NCBI RefSeq assembly: GCF_000966285.1
Contig: NZ_KQ031391.1
Span: forward strand, 5,580,430 to 5,644,429
Length of the DNA stretch: 64,000 nucleotides
Reading direction: 5' to 3'
From: Pseudofrankia sp. DC12
GTDB taxonomy: Bacteria; Actinomycetota; Actinomycetes; Frankiales; Frankiaceae
This document shows positions 28,610 to 36,939 of the stretch, piece by piece. The notes beneath the pieces were generated by a model that saw nothing but the letters and a program-made list of their open reading frames with translations, ran no database searches and was not told the origin of the DNA. The stretch's first letter is position 1. Each line of letters begins with the position of its first letter. The translations under genes were made by a program, and so were the position numbers.

Positions 28610-28676
28610 CTGCGCACTCCCTGTTCTTCACGACCAGCGGGACCGAACCGTACCGTCCCATGCCATTCCGGGCGCG

Positions 28677-28892
28677 GTGAGTGCCTCGCACCCGGCACCG
28701 AGCCTGGCGGTCACCAAGGTCGACTGGTTCTCCGGTCTCACCGAGACCGGCGGCGTCACCGCCACCAAGAGGACCAGCCCCGATGGTTTCCGCCGCTCCA
28801 TCGACCTGCTGACCAACAGCTTCGACGCCACCGGCACCCTGACCACGACGGTCAACGGCAAGCAGTACAAACAGCCGGCGAACGCGACCTAG
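28677..28892 (+). CDS. Small hypothetical protein or C-terminal remnant
   Basis: 71 residues from GTG 28677 to TAG 28892, followed after 9 nt by a strong hairpin. The text (A-V-T-K-V-D-W-F-S-G-L-T-E-T-G-G-V-T-A-T-K-R-T) has balanced composition, unlike a shadow frame. There is no good ribosome site, so it may be the tail of a lost larger gene. Not recognised. Confidence 0.4.
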   Translation: MSASHPAPSLAVTKVDWFSGLTETGGVTATKRTSPDGFRRSIDLLTNSFDATGTLTTTVNGKQYKQPANAT

Positions 28893-28901
28893 ACCGGTGG
28901 A

Positions 28902-28947
28902 ACCTCGTCAGGTCCCGGACTCGGCGGCGACCGGGACCTGACGAGGT
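28902..28947. terminator. Long hairpin with 17-bp perfect stem
   Basis: ACCTCGTCAGGTCCCGG (28902-28918) and its exact complement (28931-28947) flank a 12-nt loop. It lies 9 nt after the small frame above and just before a CoA-transferase fragment. Confidence 0.7.
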
Positions 28948-28969
28948 CAAAGGTCCCACTTCGCCCCAA

Positions 28970-29155
28970 GGCCCCGACTTCGATGCCGGCGGCTTCGGCC
29001 TGCCGATGGTCACCGCGCCGGTGCAGTTCGACGGGCGGCCGGGCCAGCCGACCCGCGCGCCCGAGCACGGCGAGCACACCGAGGACCTCCTGCTCGGGCT
29101 CGGCCTGAGCTGGGAGGAGAACACCGCGCTGAAGGAGCGGGGCGCGGTCCTGTAG
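28970..29155 (+). pseudogene. C-terminal fragment of a CaiB/BaiF CoA-transferase
   Basis: The frame ending at TAG 29155 reads F-G-L-P-M-V-T-A-P-V-Q-F-D-G, then P-E-H-G-E-H-T-E-D-L-L-L and ends A-L-K-E-R-G-A-V-L. This is the conserved tail of family III CoA-transferases, with the full protein (about 400 residues) missing upstream. It is a gene remnant. Confidence 0.75.
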
Positions 29156-29220
29156 CCGGCCGCGCGGCCTGCTCGGTTCGGCGCCCGAGACCGTGCGCCC
29201 ACCGGCCGAGGCTCGCTGGA

Positions 29221-29440
29221 TCAGCCGGTACGGCCGGCGGGCGGCAGGGTGGACGCGCGCACGACCAGGTGGGTGGCGAGCGTGAGGTGCGCCGTCGGCG
29301 CCGCCTCGCCACGCAGCAGGGAGAGCAGCAGCGCGGCCGCGCGCCGGCCCATCTCCTTGGTCGGCTGATGGACGGTGGTCAGCGGCGGGGCGTTCAGCGC
29401 CGACTCGGGAATGTTGCCGAAGCCGACCACCGAGAGGCCC
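29221..29440 (-). pseudogene. LacI-family regulator, C-terminal fragment
   Basis: The minus strand encodes G-L-S-V-V-G-F-G-N-I-P-E-S-A-L, P-P-L-T-T-V-H-Q-P-T-K-E-M-G-R-R-A-A and T-H-L-V-V-R-A-S-T, the end of a LacI/GalR effector domain. The DNA-binding domain is absent. The part that should precede it is present but inverted at 29451-29641. Confidence 0.7.
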
Positions 29441-29450
29441 CTGGTCCGAG

Positions 29451-29641
29451 CAGCCGCGCGAGCAGGGGTACCGGGACGCGCTGGCCGCGGCCGGCCTTGA
29501 CGCCGATCCGGCACTGGTCGCCGCCGCCGACCCGGATCCCCGGGCCTGCCGCCGTGCGGCCTTGGCCTTCTTGGGCCGGGCCGAGCGGCCCACCGCGGTC
29601 TTCGCCACGAACGACATCGGCGCTGTCGCGACGGCCCGCGG
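29451..29641 (+). pseudogene. LacI-family regulator, middle fragment in inverted orientation
   Basis: The plus strand reads E-Q-G-Y-R-D-A-L-A-A-A-G-L, then R-P-T-A-V-F-A-T-N-D-I-G-A-V-A-T-A-R. In a LacI protein this segment directly precedes the V-V-G-F block, which here is on the opposite strand. The two fragments abut at about 29440-29450, so roughly 190-200 nt have been flipped inside the gene. Confidence 0.65.
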
Positions 29642-29665
29642 GCCGACGTCGGCCGGTTGGTGGAG

Positions 29666-30439
29666 CTACCAGCGGGCGCGGGTCTGGTCCCGGTCGTCGG
29701 TCCACTGGTCGGAGCCGGGGCGCTCGTCCGGCACGTCCCGCGTGTCCGGGGCGCCGCCGCGCCGGTGCCGCGGCCCGCGCCGGTCGACCGCCATGGCCCG
29801 GTCGTCCTGCCTGCCCGGTGCTCCCGGCACGCCGGCGGCGTTCGCCGCGGCGCGGCTGCGCTTGATGTGCCGGTAGGCGAGGAAGAGCGCGACCACGAGG
29901 ACGATGACGGCGATGATGTACGTCGGCCCGTGGAAGTCGTCGGCGATGTGCTTGTAGTTGCCGCCGACCTGGTAGCCCACGATGGCCAGCGCCGCGGTCC
30001 ACGGGATGCAGCCGAGCGTGGTGTAGATGCCGAACTTGACCGGGTTCATCCGGGCGATGCCGGCGGGCAGCGAGATGAAGGTCCGGATCACCGGCAGCAG
30101 GCGTCCGACCAGGACGGAGACCGCGCCACGGTTGTCGAACCAGCGCTCGGCCTTGTCGAGGTCGTGTTCCCGCAGGAAGATGTACTTGCCGAACCTCATG
30201 ATCAGCGGGGTGCCGCCGTACCGTCCGACGGCCCAGGCGATGTAGCTGCCGATGACGTTGCCGACCACGCCGGCGGCGATCACCAGGACGAGGCTCGGCT
30301 TCGAGCCCGCGAACGCCCCGGCCGACATCGCCCCGCCGACCAGCATGGTGACTTCGGACGGGATCGGGATACACGCGGACTCGAGGACCATCAGCACGAA
30401 CACCGCGGCGATCCCGTAGGTGGTGATGAAGTGCTCCAC
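29666..30439 (-). CDS. DedA-family integral membrane protein
   Basis: 257 residues, about five membrane segments. DedA/VTT features: E-S-A-C-I-P-I-P-S-E near residue 20, G-N-V-I-G-S-Y-I-A-W-A-V-G-R-Y-G-G, and the conserved G-R-L-L-P-V-I-R-T-F-I-S-L-P-A-G-I-A-R-M. DedA proteins act in membrane homeostasis and as flippases of undecaprenyl phosphate or phospholipid carriers. The next gene upstream on the same strand is uppP, the undecaprenyl-pyrophosphate phosphatase, so a shared role in lipid-carrier recycling is plausible. The last 60 residues are a charged tail that runs into the LacI remnant and may be acquired sequence. Confidence 0.9.
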   Translation of the reverse strand: MEHFITTYGIAAVFVLMVLESACIPIPSEVTMLVGGAMSAGAFAGSKPSLVLVIAAGVVGNVIGSYIAWAVGRYGGTPLIMRFGKYIFLREHDLDKAERWFDNRGAVSVLVGRLLPVIRTFISLPAGIARMNPVKFGIYTTLGCIPWTAALAIVGYQVGGNYKHIADDFHGPTYIIAVIVLVVALFLAYRHIKRSRAAANAAGVPGAPGRQDDRAMAVDRRGPRHRRGGAPDTRDVPDERPGSDQWTDDRDQTRARW

Positions 30440-30513
30440 GAGCGTCTAGGCCTCTTTCGCGGGGTGAGTGTGACGGATCGGGCGACGGGCCGGCCGGCGC
30501 CGCCGGGCTTCGC

Positions 30514-31590
30514 TTAGAAGATGGCGAACCGCAGGGTGCACAGCACGCCGGCCACAAAGCAGTAGATGGCGAACGGCGTGAGCGTACGTGTCTCGAAGTA
30601 GCGCACCAGGAAGCGGGTGGTGAGGTAGGCGGCGATCCCGGCGAGTACCGCTCCGAAGACGATCTGACCGTGGATGCCCTTCGTCTCGCTACCGGCGAGC
30701 TCAGGCAGCTTGAACAGGCCGGCCGCGAGGATGATGGGCGTCGCCAGCAGGAAGGCGAACCTGGCGGCGTCCTCGTTGTTGAGCCCGCGGGACAGGCCGC
30801 CGATCATGGTGACGCCGGACCGGGAGATGCCGGCGAGCAGTGCCAGCGACTGGAAGAGGCCGATGACGGTCGCTTCCTTGACGGTGAGGTTCTCGAGGGT
30901 CTTCGCCCGGCCTCGCCCGGTCGGCTGGGCGGTGCCCTGGTCGGCACCAGCCTGGGCCGGCACGCGGGAGCGGGACCGCCCGGGAATGCGGAGCGCCAGC
31001 GTCGGCGCGTCCCCGCCGCCGGCCGTCGTGGCATAACCGGCCTCGGCGCCCGCGCGCGCGTCCGGTGCCAGGGGTGAGGTCACGCCGTCGCGGCTGGTGG
31101 CGACGGCCGCGGGGGAGCGCCGGTCGGCGCGGTCGCGCATCCGCTGCCCGGTGTAGAGGACGACCCCGTTGATGGCCAGGAACAGGGAGACCGCGACCGG
31201 CTTGGCGAAGATCGTCCGCAGGGTGTGCTCGAGCGCGAGGCCGATCAGGCCGGTGGGGATGGTCCCTACGATGACCATCCAGGCCAGCCGCTGCTCCGAG
31301 GTCTCGATCTTCCGGGAGCGCAGCGTCTGTATGAAGGCCTTGATCAGACGGGCCCAGTCGGACCGGTAGAAGACCAGCAGCGCGATCGCCGTCGCCACGT
31401 GCAGGGCGACGATGAAGGCCAGGTACGGCGATTTGTCGGCCGAGTTCTCGGTCACCAGGTGCTTCCACGACCCACCGATCAGGGCCGGGATGATCACCGA
31501 GTGCCCCAGGCTGGAAACGGGGAACAACTCGGTGGCCCCCTGCAGGAGACCGATCACGCCTGACTGCAGATAGGTCAGGTCACTGGACAC
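30514..31590 (-). CDS. uppP: Undecaprenyl-diphosphate phosphatase UppP/BacA
   Basis: 358 residues from GTG 31590, with GGAG 7 nt upstream; the frame is open to 31677 through a tetranucleotide repeat. Both family motifs are present: G-A-T-E-L-F-P-V-S-S-L-G-H-S near residue 18 and G-I-S-R-S-G-V-T-M near residue 255. It dephosphorylates undecaprenyl pyrophosphate for cell-wall synthesis and gives bacitracin tolerance. Between the motifs lies a low-complexity insertion of about 70 residues, making it longer than the usual 270-280. It is divergent from blaI, with operator-like half-sites between them. Confidence 0.93.
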   Translation of the reverse strand: MSSDLTYLQSGVIGLLQGATELFPVSSLGHSVIIPALIGGSWKHLVTENSADKSPYLAFIVALHVATAIALLVFYRSDWARLIKAFIQTLRSRKIETSEQRLAWMVIVGTIPTGLIGLALEHTLRTIFAKPVAVSLFLAINGVVLYTGQRMRDRADRRSPAAVATSRDGVTSPLAPDARAGAEAGYATTAGGGDAPTLALRIPGRSRSRVPAQAGADQGTAQPTGRGRAKTLENLTVKEATVIGLFQSLALLAGISRSGVTMIGGLSRGLNNEDAARFAFLLATPIILAAGLFKLPELAGSETKGIHGQIVFGAVLAGIAAYLTTRFLVRYFETRTLTPFAIYCFVAGVLCTLRFAIF

Positions 31591-31624
31591 ACGGGTCTCC
31601 GCTCGGTTCCGGGCCGGCAGGCGG

Positions 31625-31648
31625 GGCTGGCTGGCTGGCTGGCTGGCT
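31625..31648. repeat. Tetranucleotide repeat (GGCT)6 before uppP
   Basis: Six perfect GGCT units lie 34 nt upstream of the preferred uppP start. On the uppP strand they are translated in the extended frame as S-Q-P-A repeats. Confidence 0.85.
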
Positions 31649-31713
31649 GGGCTTGGCCGGCAGTACTCGCCTGGCAAGGGTGGTTTGGCTGGGCCGGCTC
31701 ATCATACCCGTTC

Positions 31714-31730
31714 TACTACAACCTACTACA
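31714..31730. promoter_or_regulatory. Candidate BlaI operator half-sites
   Basis: TACTACA-ACC-TACTACA: two copies of the TACTACA half-site known from BlaI/MecI operators, here as a direct repeat, between uppP and blaI. Could control both divergent units. Confidence 0.5.
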
Positions 31731-31791
31731 GTGCGGTTGCCGCCCGGACGACCGGTACCGCTGGTGGCGCGGGCCCAGGTAGCTTGGGTGG

Positions 31792-32202
31792 GTGACGATG
31801 GGCTCCGAAGGCAGGTCGCGGCGGCGGCCGGGACAGCTGGAGGCGGAGGTGCTCTCGGCGTTGTGGGCGGCCGACCGGCCACTCGCGCCCGGGGAGGTAC
31901 AGGCCGCCCTTGGTGACGGCCTCGCCTACACCACGGTCATGACCATCCTCAACCGGCTGCACACCAAGGGCGAGCTGACCCGGACCGCCGCTGGCCGCAC
32001 GTTCCTCTACCAGCCGGCCCAGAACACGGCCGAGTTCACCGCCCGGCGGATGCGTGGGCTGCTGGAGCAGGTCGACGACCCGGTCGGGGTGCTGGCCCGC
32101 TTCGTCGGCAGCCTGAAGCCCGGCGAGGAGCAGGCGCTGCGTGACCTGCTGAACCATCCGCGGACCGCTGATGACGCGGCCGGTCCAGGGGGCGAGGGCT
32201 GA
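31792..32202 (+). CDS. blaI: BlaI/MecI/CopY-family repressor
   Basis: 136 residues. The winged helix is plain: L-E-A-E-V-L-S-A-L-W-A-A-D-R-P-L, L-A-Y-T-T-V-M-T-I-L-N-R-L-H-T-K-G-E-L and the wing G-R-T-F-L-Y-Q-P, followed by a dimerisation helix. GTG 31792 is used; an ATG lies two codons on. It overlaps the M56 peptidase gene by 32 nt, the usual repressor/sensor pair in which the peptidase inactivates the repressor. Divergent to uppP, so a cell-wall regulon is likely. Confidence 0.9.
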   Translation: MTMGSEGRSRRRPGQLEAEVLSALWAADRPLAPGEVQAALGDGLAYTTVMTILNRLHTKGELTRTAAGRTFLYQPAQNTAEFTARRMRGLLEQVDDPVGVLARFVGSLKPGEEQALRDLLNHPRTADDAAGPGGEG

Positions 32203-33121
32203 CGCGGTGCTGCTCTCTGTCTGCCTGGCCGGTGGGGCGGCGCTGCTGCTGTTGGCGGTCGCCCGCCCGGCCGCCCGCCGGCTCCCACCGGCGCGGGCGG
32301 CCCTGCTGCTGGCGACCTCCGCGCTGGGGGGTGCCGCCGTCTGGGTGATCGTCGTCGGACTGCTCGCCGTGCTGCTGGTCGGCCAGGCGCCGCCGGTCGC
32401 GGCCGTCGGGCGCTGGTCGGCTCGGCTCGTCGGCGCGGGTGACCCGGTGCCGACGGCCGCGTCGGTCGTCGCGTGGGTCGCGGTCGCCGTCGGGCTCGCG
32501 GGTGCCGCGATGCTGGCCCGCCGGCTCGTGGCGGAGGCGCGCCGCTGGCTGCCGGCCTACCGCTGCGACCGCTGCGCCGGCCTGCTCGTCGTCGTCGACG
32601 ACCCGGAACCGGCCGCGCTGGCGGTGCCGGGCTGGCCCGGGCGGATCGTCGTGTCGTCGGGCATGCTGCGGGCTCTGCCGGCCGAGGAACGCCGGGTGCT
32701 GCTCGCCCACGAGCAATGCCACCTCAACCACGCGCACTGGGTCTTCCGGTTCGTGGTGCGGCTCGCCGCCGCGGCCTGCCCGCTGGCCCGGCCCTACGTC
32801 GCCGCCTGCGACCACGCCCTGGAGCGCTGGGCGGACGAGGCGGCCGCCGCCGCCACCGGCGACCGGCGCCTGACCGCGCAGGCCGTCGCCCGGGCCGCGC
32901 TCGCCCGCCACGACGCGGCGCGAGCCACCGCCCCCGCCTTCACCGACGGCCACATCTCCGACCGCGTAGCCGCGCTGCTGGCTCCACCACCCCGACGGCG
33001 CTGGCTGCCGGCGGCGGCCCCGCTGCTGGTCCTGGCCGTCGCCGCGGTCTGCGCCCTGCTCGCCGGGCACGACGTCCACGAACTCTTCGAGTTCGCCCGC
33101 TACCCACGCCACGGCACCTGA
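32171..33121 (+). CDS. M56-family membrane metallopeptidase (BlaR1-like, without sensor domain)
   Basis: 316 residues with about four membrane segments. The zinc motif H-E-x-x-H is at 180-184 (A-H-E-Q-C-H). There is no C-terminal penicillin-binding sensor domain; only a final membrane helix follows. In BlaI-M56 pairs the peptidase causes loss of repressor activity. It is translationally coupled to blaI by overlap. Confidence 0.9.
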   Translation: MTRPVQGARADAVLLSVCLAGGAALLLLAVARPAARRLPPARAALLLATSALGGAAVWVIVVGLLAVLLVGQAPPVAAVGRWSARLVGAGDPVPTAASVVAWVAVAVGLAGAAMLARRLVAEARRWLPAYRCDRCAGLLVVVDDPEPAALAVPGWPGRIVVSSGMLRALPAEERRVLLAHEQCHLNHAHWVFRFVVRLAAAACPLARPYVAACDHALERWADEAAAAATGDRRLTAQAVARAALARHDAARATAPAFTDGHISDRVAALLAPPPRRRWLPAAAPLLVLAVAAVCALLAGHDVHELFEFARYPRHGT

Positions 33122-33181
33122 CGGGCCCGCCCCGGCCCGGGCGGGAGCGGTCTGTCGCACCCGGCACCTAGGATCGCGGGC

Positions 33182-34156
33182 ATGGAGCGGAGGGTTCTGG
33201 GGCGCACCGGCCGGCCGGTGTCCGTGGCCGGGCTCGGTACCTGGCAGCTGGGTGCCGACTGGGGTGCCGTCGACGAGGCGAGCGCGCTCGACGTGCTCGC
33301 CGCCGCCGTCGAGCAGGGCGTCACGCTCTTCGACACCGCGGACGTCTATGGAGACGGCCGAAGCGAGCAGCTCATCGGCCGGTTCCTGCGGGAGCACCCG
33401 GGCAGCGGCGTCTTCGTCGCCACCAAGATGGGCCGGCGGCTCGCGCAGGTGCCGGAGAACTACGTGCTCGCGAACTTCCGGGCCTGGAACGACCGCTCCC
33501 GGCGCAACCTGGGCACCGACCGGCTCGACCTGGTCCAGCTGCACTGCCCGCCGACCTCGGTGGTCACCGGCGGCGAGGTGTACGACGCGCTCGACACGAT
33601 GGTCGCGGAGGGGCGGATCGCGAGCTACGGCGTGAGCGTCGAGACGGTGGCCGAGGGCCTCGCGGCGATCCGCCGGCCGCATGTCGCGAGCGTCCAGATC
33701 ATCCTCAACGCGTTCCGGCAGAAACCGCTGGAGGATTTCCTGCCGGCTGCGCTGGCCGCCGGCGTCGGCGTCCTCGCTCGCGTCCCGCTGGCCTCGGGCC
33801 TGCTGTCCGGCCGCTACGACGAGAACACCGTGTTCGACCCGTCCGACCACCGGTCGTTCAACCGGCACGGCGAGGCCTTCGACGTCGGCGAGACGTTCTC
33901 CGGTGTGGACTTCCCGACCGGTGTCGCGGCCGCCCGGGCGTTCGCCGGGCTGTCGGACCATCCGGCCCGGCTCGCGCTGCGCTGGGTGATCGACCAGCCT
34001 GGCGTCACGACTGTCATCCCCGGCGCCCGCAGCCGGGCGCAGGCGGCCGAAAACGCGGGCGCCGCCGCGGCACCGCCGTTGGACGCCGCCACCCTTACGG
34101 CCATCCGCGAGATCTACGACGAGCGGATCCGCGGGCTCGTTCATAACCGCTGGTAA
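33182..34156 (+). CDS. Aldo/keto reductase (YajO/Tas-like)
   Basis: 324 residues. L-G-R-T-G-R-P-V-S at the N-terminus, catalytic Asp and Tyr in L-F-D-T-A-D-V-Y-G, Lys in V-A-T-K-M-G and His-like position in Q-L-H-C-P-P. The C-terminal G-A-R-S-R-A-Q-A-A-E-N binds NADPH. A distinct subfamily from the reductase at 20.9 kb. Independent gene 60 nt after the M56 stop. Confidence 0.9.
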   Translation: MERRVLGRTGRPVSVAGLGTWQLGADWGAVDEASALDVLAAAVEQGVTLFDTADVYGDGRSEQLIGRFLREHPGSGVFVATKMGRRLAQVPENYVLANFRAWNDRSRRNLGTDRLDLVQLHCPPTSVVTGGEVYDALDTMVAEGRIASYGVSVETVAEGLAAIRRPHVASVQIILNAFRQKPLEDFLPAALAAGVGVLARVPLASGLLSGRYDENTVFDPSDHRSFNRHGEAFDVGETFSGVDFPTGVAAARAFAGLSDHPARLALRWVIDQPGVTTVIPGARSRAQAAENAGAAAAPPLDAATLTAIREIYDERIRGLVHNRW

Positions 34157-34242
34157 CCCGACTGGTGCGTAGGTCGGACGGCCGCGGGTTCGGCCCGTTT
34201 GGGCCGGGTCCGCGGCCTCCCGGTGCGGCATGATGCGGACTC

Positions 34243-34860
34243 ATGAGCGTCGAGACCCTGGTGCACCGTCCTAACGGATGGGAGCTGCGGCGTGAGCGGG
34301 TGGCCCGGCATCTGGAACGCACCGCGTTGACGCTGTTCGCCCAGGAGGCTCCGCAGGACGTCACGATCGAGCGGATCGCGGCGGCGGCCGGCATCTCGAT
34401 GCGCACGTTCTTCCGCTACTTCGGCAGCCGCGACGAGGTGCTCGCCGCGCTGCCGCGAACCCTGACCGAGATCCTCTGCACCAGGGTCCGCGACCGGCCG
34501 GCGCACGAGTCGCTGGTCGAGGCGTTCTCGGCGGCAGTCCGGGAGACCGAGGCGGAGCGCGGCACCGAGCGCGAGGCGGATCGAGAGCTGCTGCTGACCT
34601 GGGGCCTAGCCGTGCATCGCCTGCCGGAAGCCGTGCTGCTGGCGCTAGCCCGTGGCGCGGTGAGTACCGCGGTGTCGTTCCAGTCCGCCGTCTGCGCGCG
34701 GCTCGGGGTCGCACCCGACGACGCCCGCGCCGGGGCATACGCGGCGGCCCTTTCCGGCGTCGTCAGCTACGCGTTCGAGCGCTGGGTCGCCGGTGGCGGC
34801 GACGGCTCGCTGTCCGAGACGCTTCTCGACGCTCTCGCGACCCTGCCGGACCTGCGTTAG
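34243..34860 (+). CDS. TetR-family transcriptional regulator
   Basis: 205 residues. Helix-turn-helix region A-L-T-L-F-A-Q-E-A-P-Q-D-V-T-I-E-R-I-A-A-A-A-G-I-S with M-R-T-F-F-R-Y-F. C-terminal helical domain ends with a Trp-containing helix (F-E-R-W-V-A-G-G). No obvious operator seen in the 86 nt before it. Target unknown; the next coding remnant is broken. Confidence 0.88.
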   Translation: MSVETLVHRPNGWELRRERVARHLERTALTLFAQEAPQDVTIERIAAAAGISMRTFFRYFGSRDEVLAALPRTLTEILCTRVRDRPAHESLVEAFSAAVRETEAERGTEREADRELLLTWGLAVHRLPEAVLLALARGAVSTAVSFQSAVCARLGVAPDDARAGAYAAALSGVVSYAFERWVAGGGDGSLSETLLDALATLPDLR

Positions 34861-34968
34861 CCCGGACCACCTGCGTCGTGGCCGCGCGGATGTTGGCTTC
34901 TCAGACCTGACGGGTCGTCAGGTCAACGGGCTGGTGGCACCACTCGGCTGGTTGACGAGGTGACGGCG

Positions 34969-35432
34969 ATGGGCGATCCGAGTCCGACGATGGCTGCCCC
35001 GCGAGACCTGCTGGCCCCCCGGGGCGTGGCGGCCGGCTGTGGGACGCGCTGTACGCACGGGACTGGCCGCGGCTGCGGGGCCTTCTTCGGGCCCGACTCG
35101 ATCTACTACGACGTGCCGACGACCGCTGCGGCCGCAGCCCGCGGCCCGGAGCACATCGAGGCTGGCTGAGGACCGCGCTCGCTGGCCTGTCCGAGTACAG
35201 CCACGGCAGCTCCCGCGTCGTCGCCGAAGGTGACCTCGTCATCACCGAGCACGAGGAGCGCTGGGGCTGGCCCACCGGGGGGAAGGTCACCCTGCCGTTC
35301 GTCTCCGTCCAGCGGATCGAGGACAGCGTGATCACGCTGTGGCGGGACTACTGGGACTTCAGGACGCTGCTGGCCGCGGCGCCGCCCGGCTGGCAGGAGT
35401 CAATGGCCTTCGGCGACCCCCGGCTGCCCGGT
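34969..35432 (+). pseudogene. Frameshifted NTF2/SnoaL-like protein
   Basis: The three parts of one protein lie in different frames: L-W-D-A-L-Y-A-R-D-W-P-R-L-R-G, then F-F-G-P-D-S-I-Y-Y-D-V-P, then L-R-T-A-L-A-G-L-S-E-Y-S-H-G and T-L-W-R-D-Y-W-D-F. Joined, they give a nuclear-transport-factor-2-like fold of about 140 residues. At least two frameshifts (near 35090 and 35166) break it. Confidence 0.7.
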
Positions 35433-35640
35433 CCAGGTCGGGATTTGCCAAGAAAGGCTGGCGGCTGCGGGCCGGCCATCTACACTGAGGTGATGCACAT
35501 CACATCTTGCTCAGGACATGCGGGCGGGAGACGGCCGGGCCAGCGCGCCGGCTGTCGACCTCCCCCGGGTGACGGCGCGTCGCCCGCCCGAGGGCGGTCC
35601 CCGGCGCCTCCTGAGGCGGACCGCGTGGACAGGAGCGAGC

Positions 35641-36105
35641 GTGGCTGATGCTGAGGAACTGCCGCCGGTGGACCAGCTGGCCATCACCAATCTGTTGGCG
35701 CGGTACTGCGTGCTGCTCGACCTCGCGGACATCGACGGCTGGGTCGGGCTGTTCACCTCCGATGCGGGCTTCGACATCGACGGGCGGACCTACCGTGGCC
35801 ACGACGGGCTGCGCCGGCTGATGCGGACCGCGCAGCGCGGGACCCACCTCGCCAACCCGCCGGTCATCGAGCCGGTCGGCCCCGGCCGGGTCCGCACCAC
35901 CCGCAATGCGCTGTTCGTCAACCGGCACAACGGCTCGCTGCGCCACACCCTCTATCGGGACGAGGTGGTGCGCACGGCCGACGGCTGGCGGATCCATTCG
36001 GTCGTGTGCCGTTTCGTCACCGGCGACGGGCTGGTCGTCTGGCCCGAACCGGGATTCGAGTCGCCGGTTCACGGCATCGACCTCCCCGACTGGGCGGACG
36101 CCTGA
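35641..36105 (+). CDS. SnoaL-like/NTF2-fold protein
   Basis: 154 residues from GTG 35641, with AGGAG 6 nt upstream. The cone-shaped NTF2 pattern is seen: L-A-I-T-N-L-L-A-R-Y-C-V-L-L-D, D-I-D-G-W-V-G-L-F and a C-terminal T-L-Y-R-D-E-V-V-R-T-A-D-G-W-R-I. Members include dehydratases, cyclases and ring-hydroxylating dioxygenase beta subunits; residues do not decide. It follows a decayed relative of the same fold, so the two may have been a pair. Confidence 0.82.
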   Translation: MADAEELPPVDQLAITNLLARYCVLLDLADIDGWVGLFTSDAGFDIDGRTYRGHDGLRRLMRTAQRGTHLANPPVIEPVGPGRVRTTRNALFVNRHNGSLRHTLYRDEVVRTADGWRIHSVVCRFVTGDGLVVWPEPGFESPVHGIDLPDWADA

Positions 36106-36247
36106 GCTTCCAGTTCCTCGCGGTGGCGACGGCCCGGCCTCGTCTGCGTCGGCGAAGATTGCACCGTGTACGTTCCGTCGCGCTCGGAAACTGCGCCGTT
36201 TGAGCTGAGATGTGGCGCGGCAAACGAAATGGGAAGCGCCCGACACG

Positions 36248-36281
36248 AAAACGGCGCCCTCCGTGCGGAGGACGCCGTTTT
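36248..36281. terminator. Bidirectional terminator
   Basis: AAAACGGCG pairs with CGCCGTTTT, with an inner CCTCCG/CGGAGG stem and a 2-nt loop. The A- and T-runs on the two sides let it end both the SnoaL-like gene (+) and the GlsB-like gene (-). Confidence 0.8.
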
Positions 36282-36314
36282 GCGTTGGCCCGGCGGGTGG
36301 TGCCGGCCGCGTCG

Positions 36315-36578
36315 TCAGCGGCGCGCTGACCGCCAGATGGGCTGGAGGATGACGATGGCGCCGGCCGCGACCGCGATCTGGAGAATGTGGCGGATCCAGT
36401 CGACGCCGCCGGTGTGCCCGACGCCGACGGCGCTGGCGATCACGTTCCCGATCAGCGCGCCGATGATGCCGGCGACGATCGTCAGCCAGATCGGGAGGCT
36501 CTGGCGTCCACGCAGGACGAGCCGCGCGAGTGCCCCGATGATCAGACCCGCAATGATGATCCAGATGATTTGGAACAT
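36315..36578 (-). CDS. GlsB/YeaQ/YmgE-family small membrane protein
   Basis: 87 residues from ATG 36578. Three hydrophobic helices with the family pattern I-A-G-L-I-I-G-A-L-A-R-L-V-L and T-I-V-A-G-I-I-G-A-L-I-G-N. These transglycosylase-associated proteins are induced by general stress; molecular role unknown. Confidence 0.9.
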   Translation of the reverse strand: MFQIIWIIIAGLIIGALARLVLRGRQSLPIWLTIVAGIIGALIGNVIASAVGVGHTGGVDWIRHILQIAVAAGAIVILQPIWRSARR

Positions 36579-36939
36579 GGCACTCTCGCTTCCGCGCGTT
36601 GGCCCCACCGCCGTCGGGGAGGCATGGTACGAAGCCGGACAGTATCGTCTTCGCCCGCGCTTGCAGGTGTAACGCCTCAATCTGACATCGCGTTGCGCGT
36701 CGGGCCCGTGAGATAGCACCTTCTGGCGGTCCTGGCGACCGGTCGAGGTATCGGCACAGGCCCGCCGGCGTCACCGCGAGTATCCGGGCCGGCCGCGCGA
36801 CCGCCGCGAAATCGCACTCATCCGGCCAGCCGTGGGCCGCGGCCGCGATCAACACGTGGCGGGCGGCGCCTACCGGGCGGCCCGACTGTCCTTACCCTGA
36901 GGAAGTGTCCCGGTCCGCCCGCGCCGCGCCGGAGGTGTC
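36579..36939. other. Divergent intergenic region
   Basis: About 360 nt between the GlsB-like gene (-) and pabB (+). A minus-strand frame at 36855 (M-L-I-A-A-A-A-H-G-W-P-D-E) has coding-like composition for about 50 residues but no recognisable family; I do not call it. No clear promoter seen. Confidence 0.3.
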
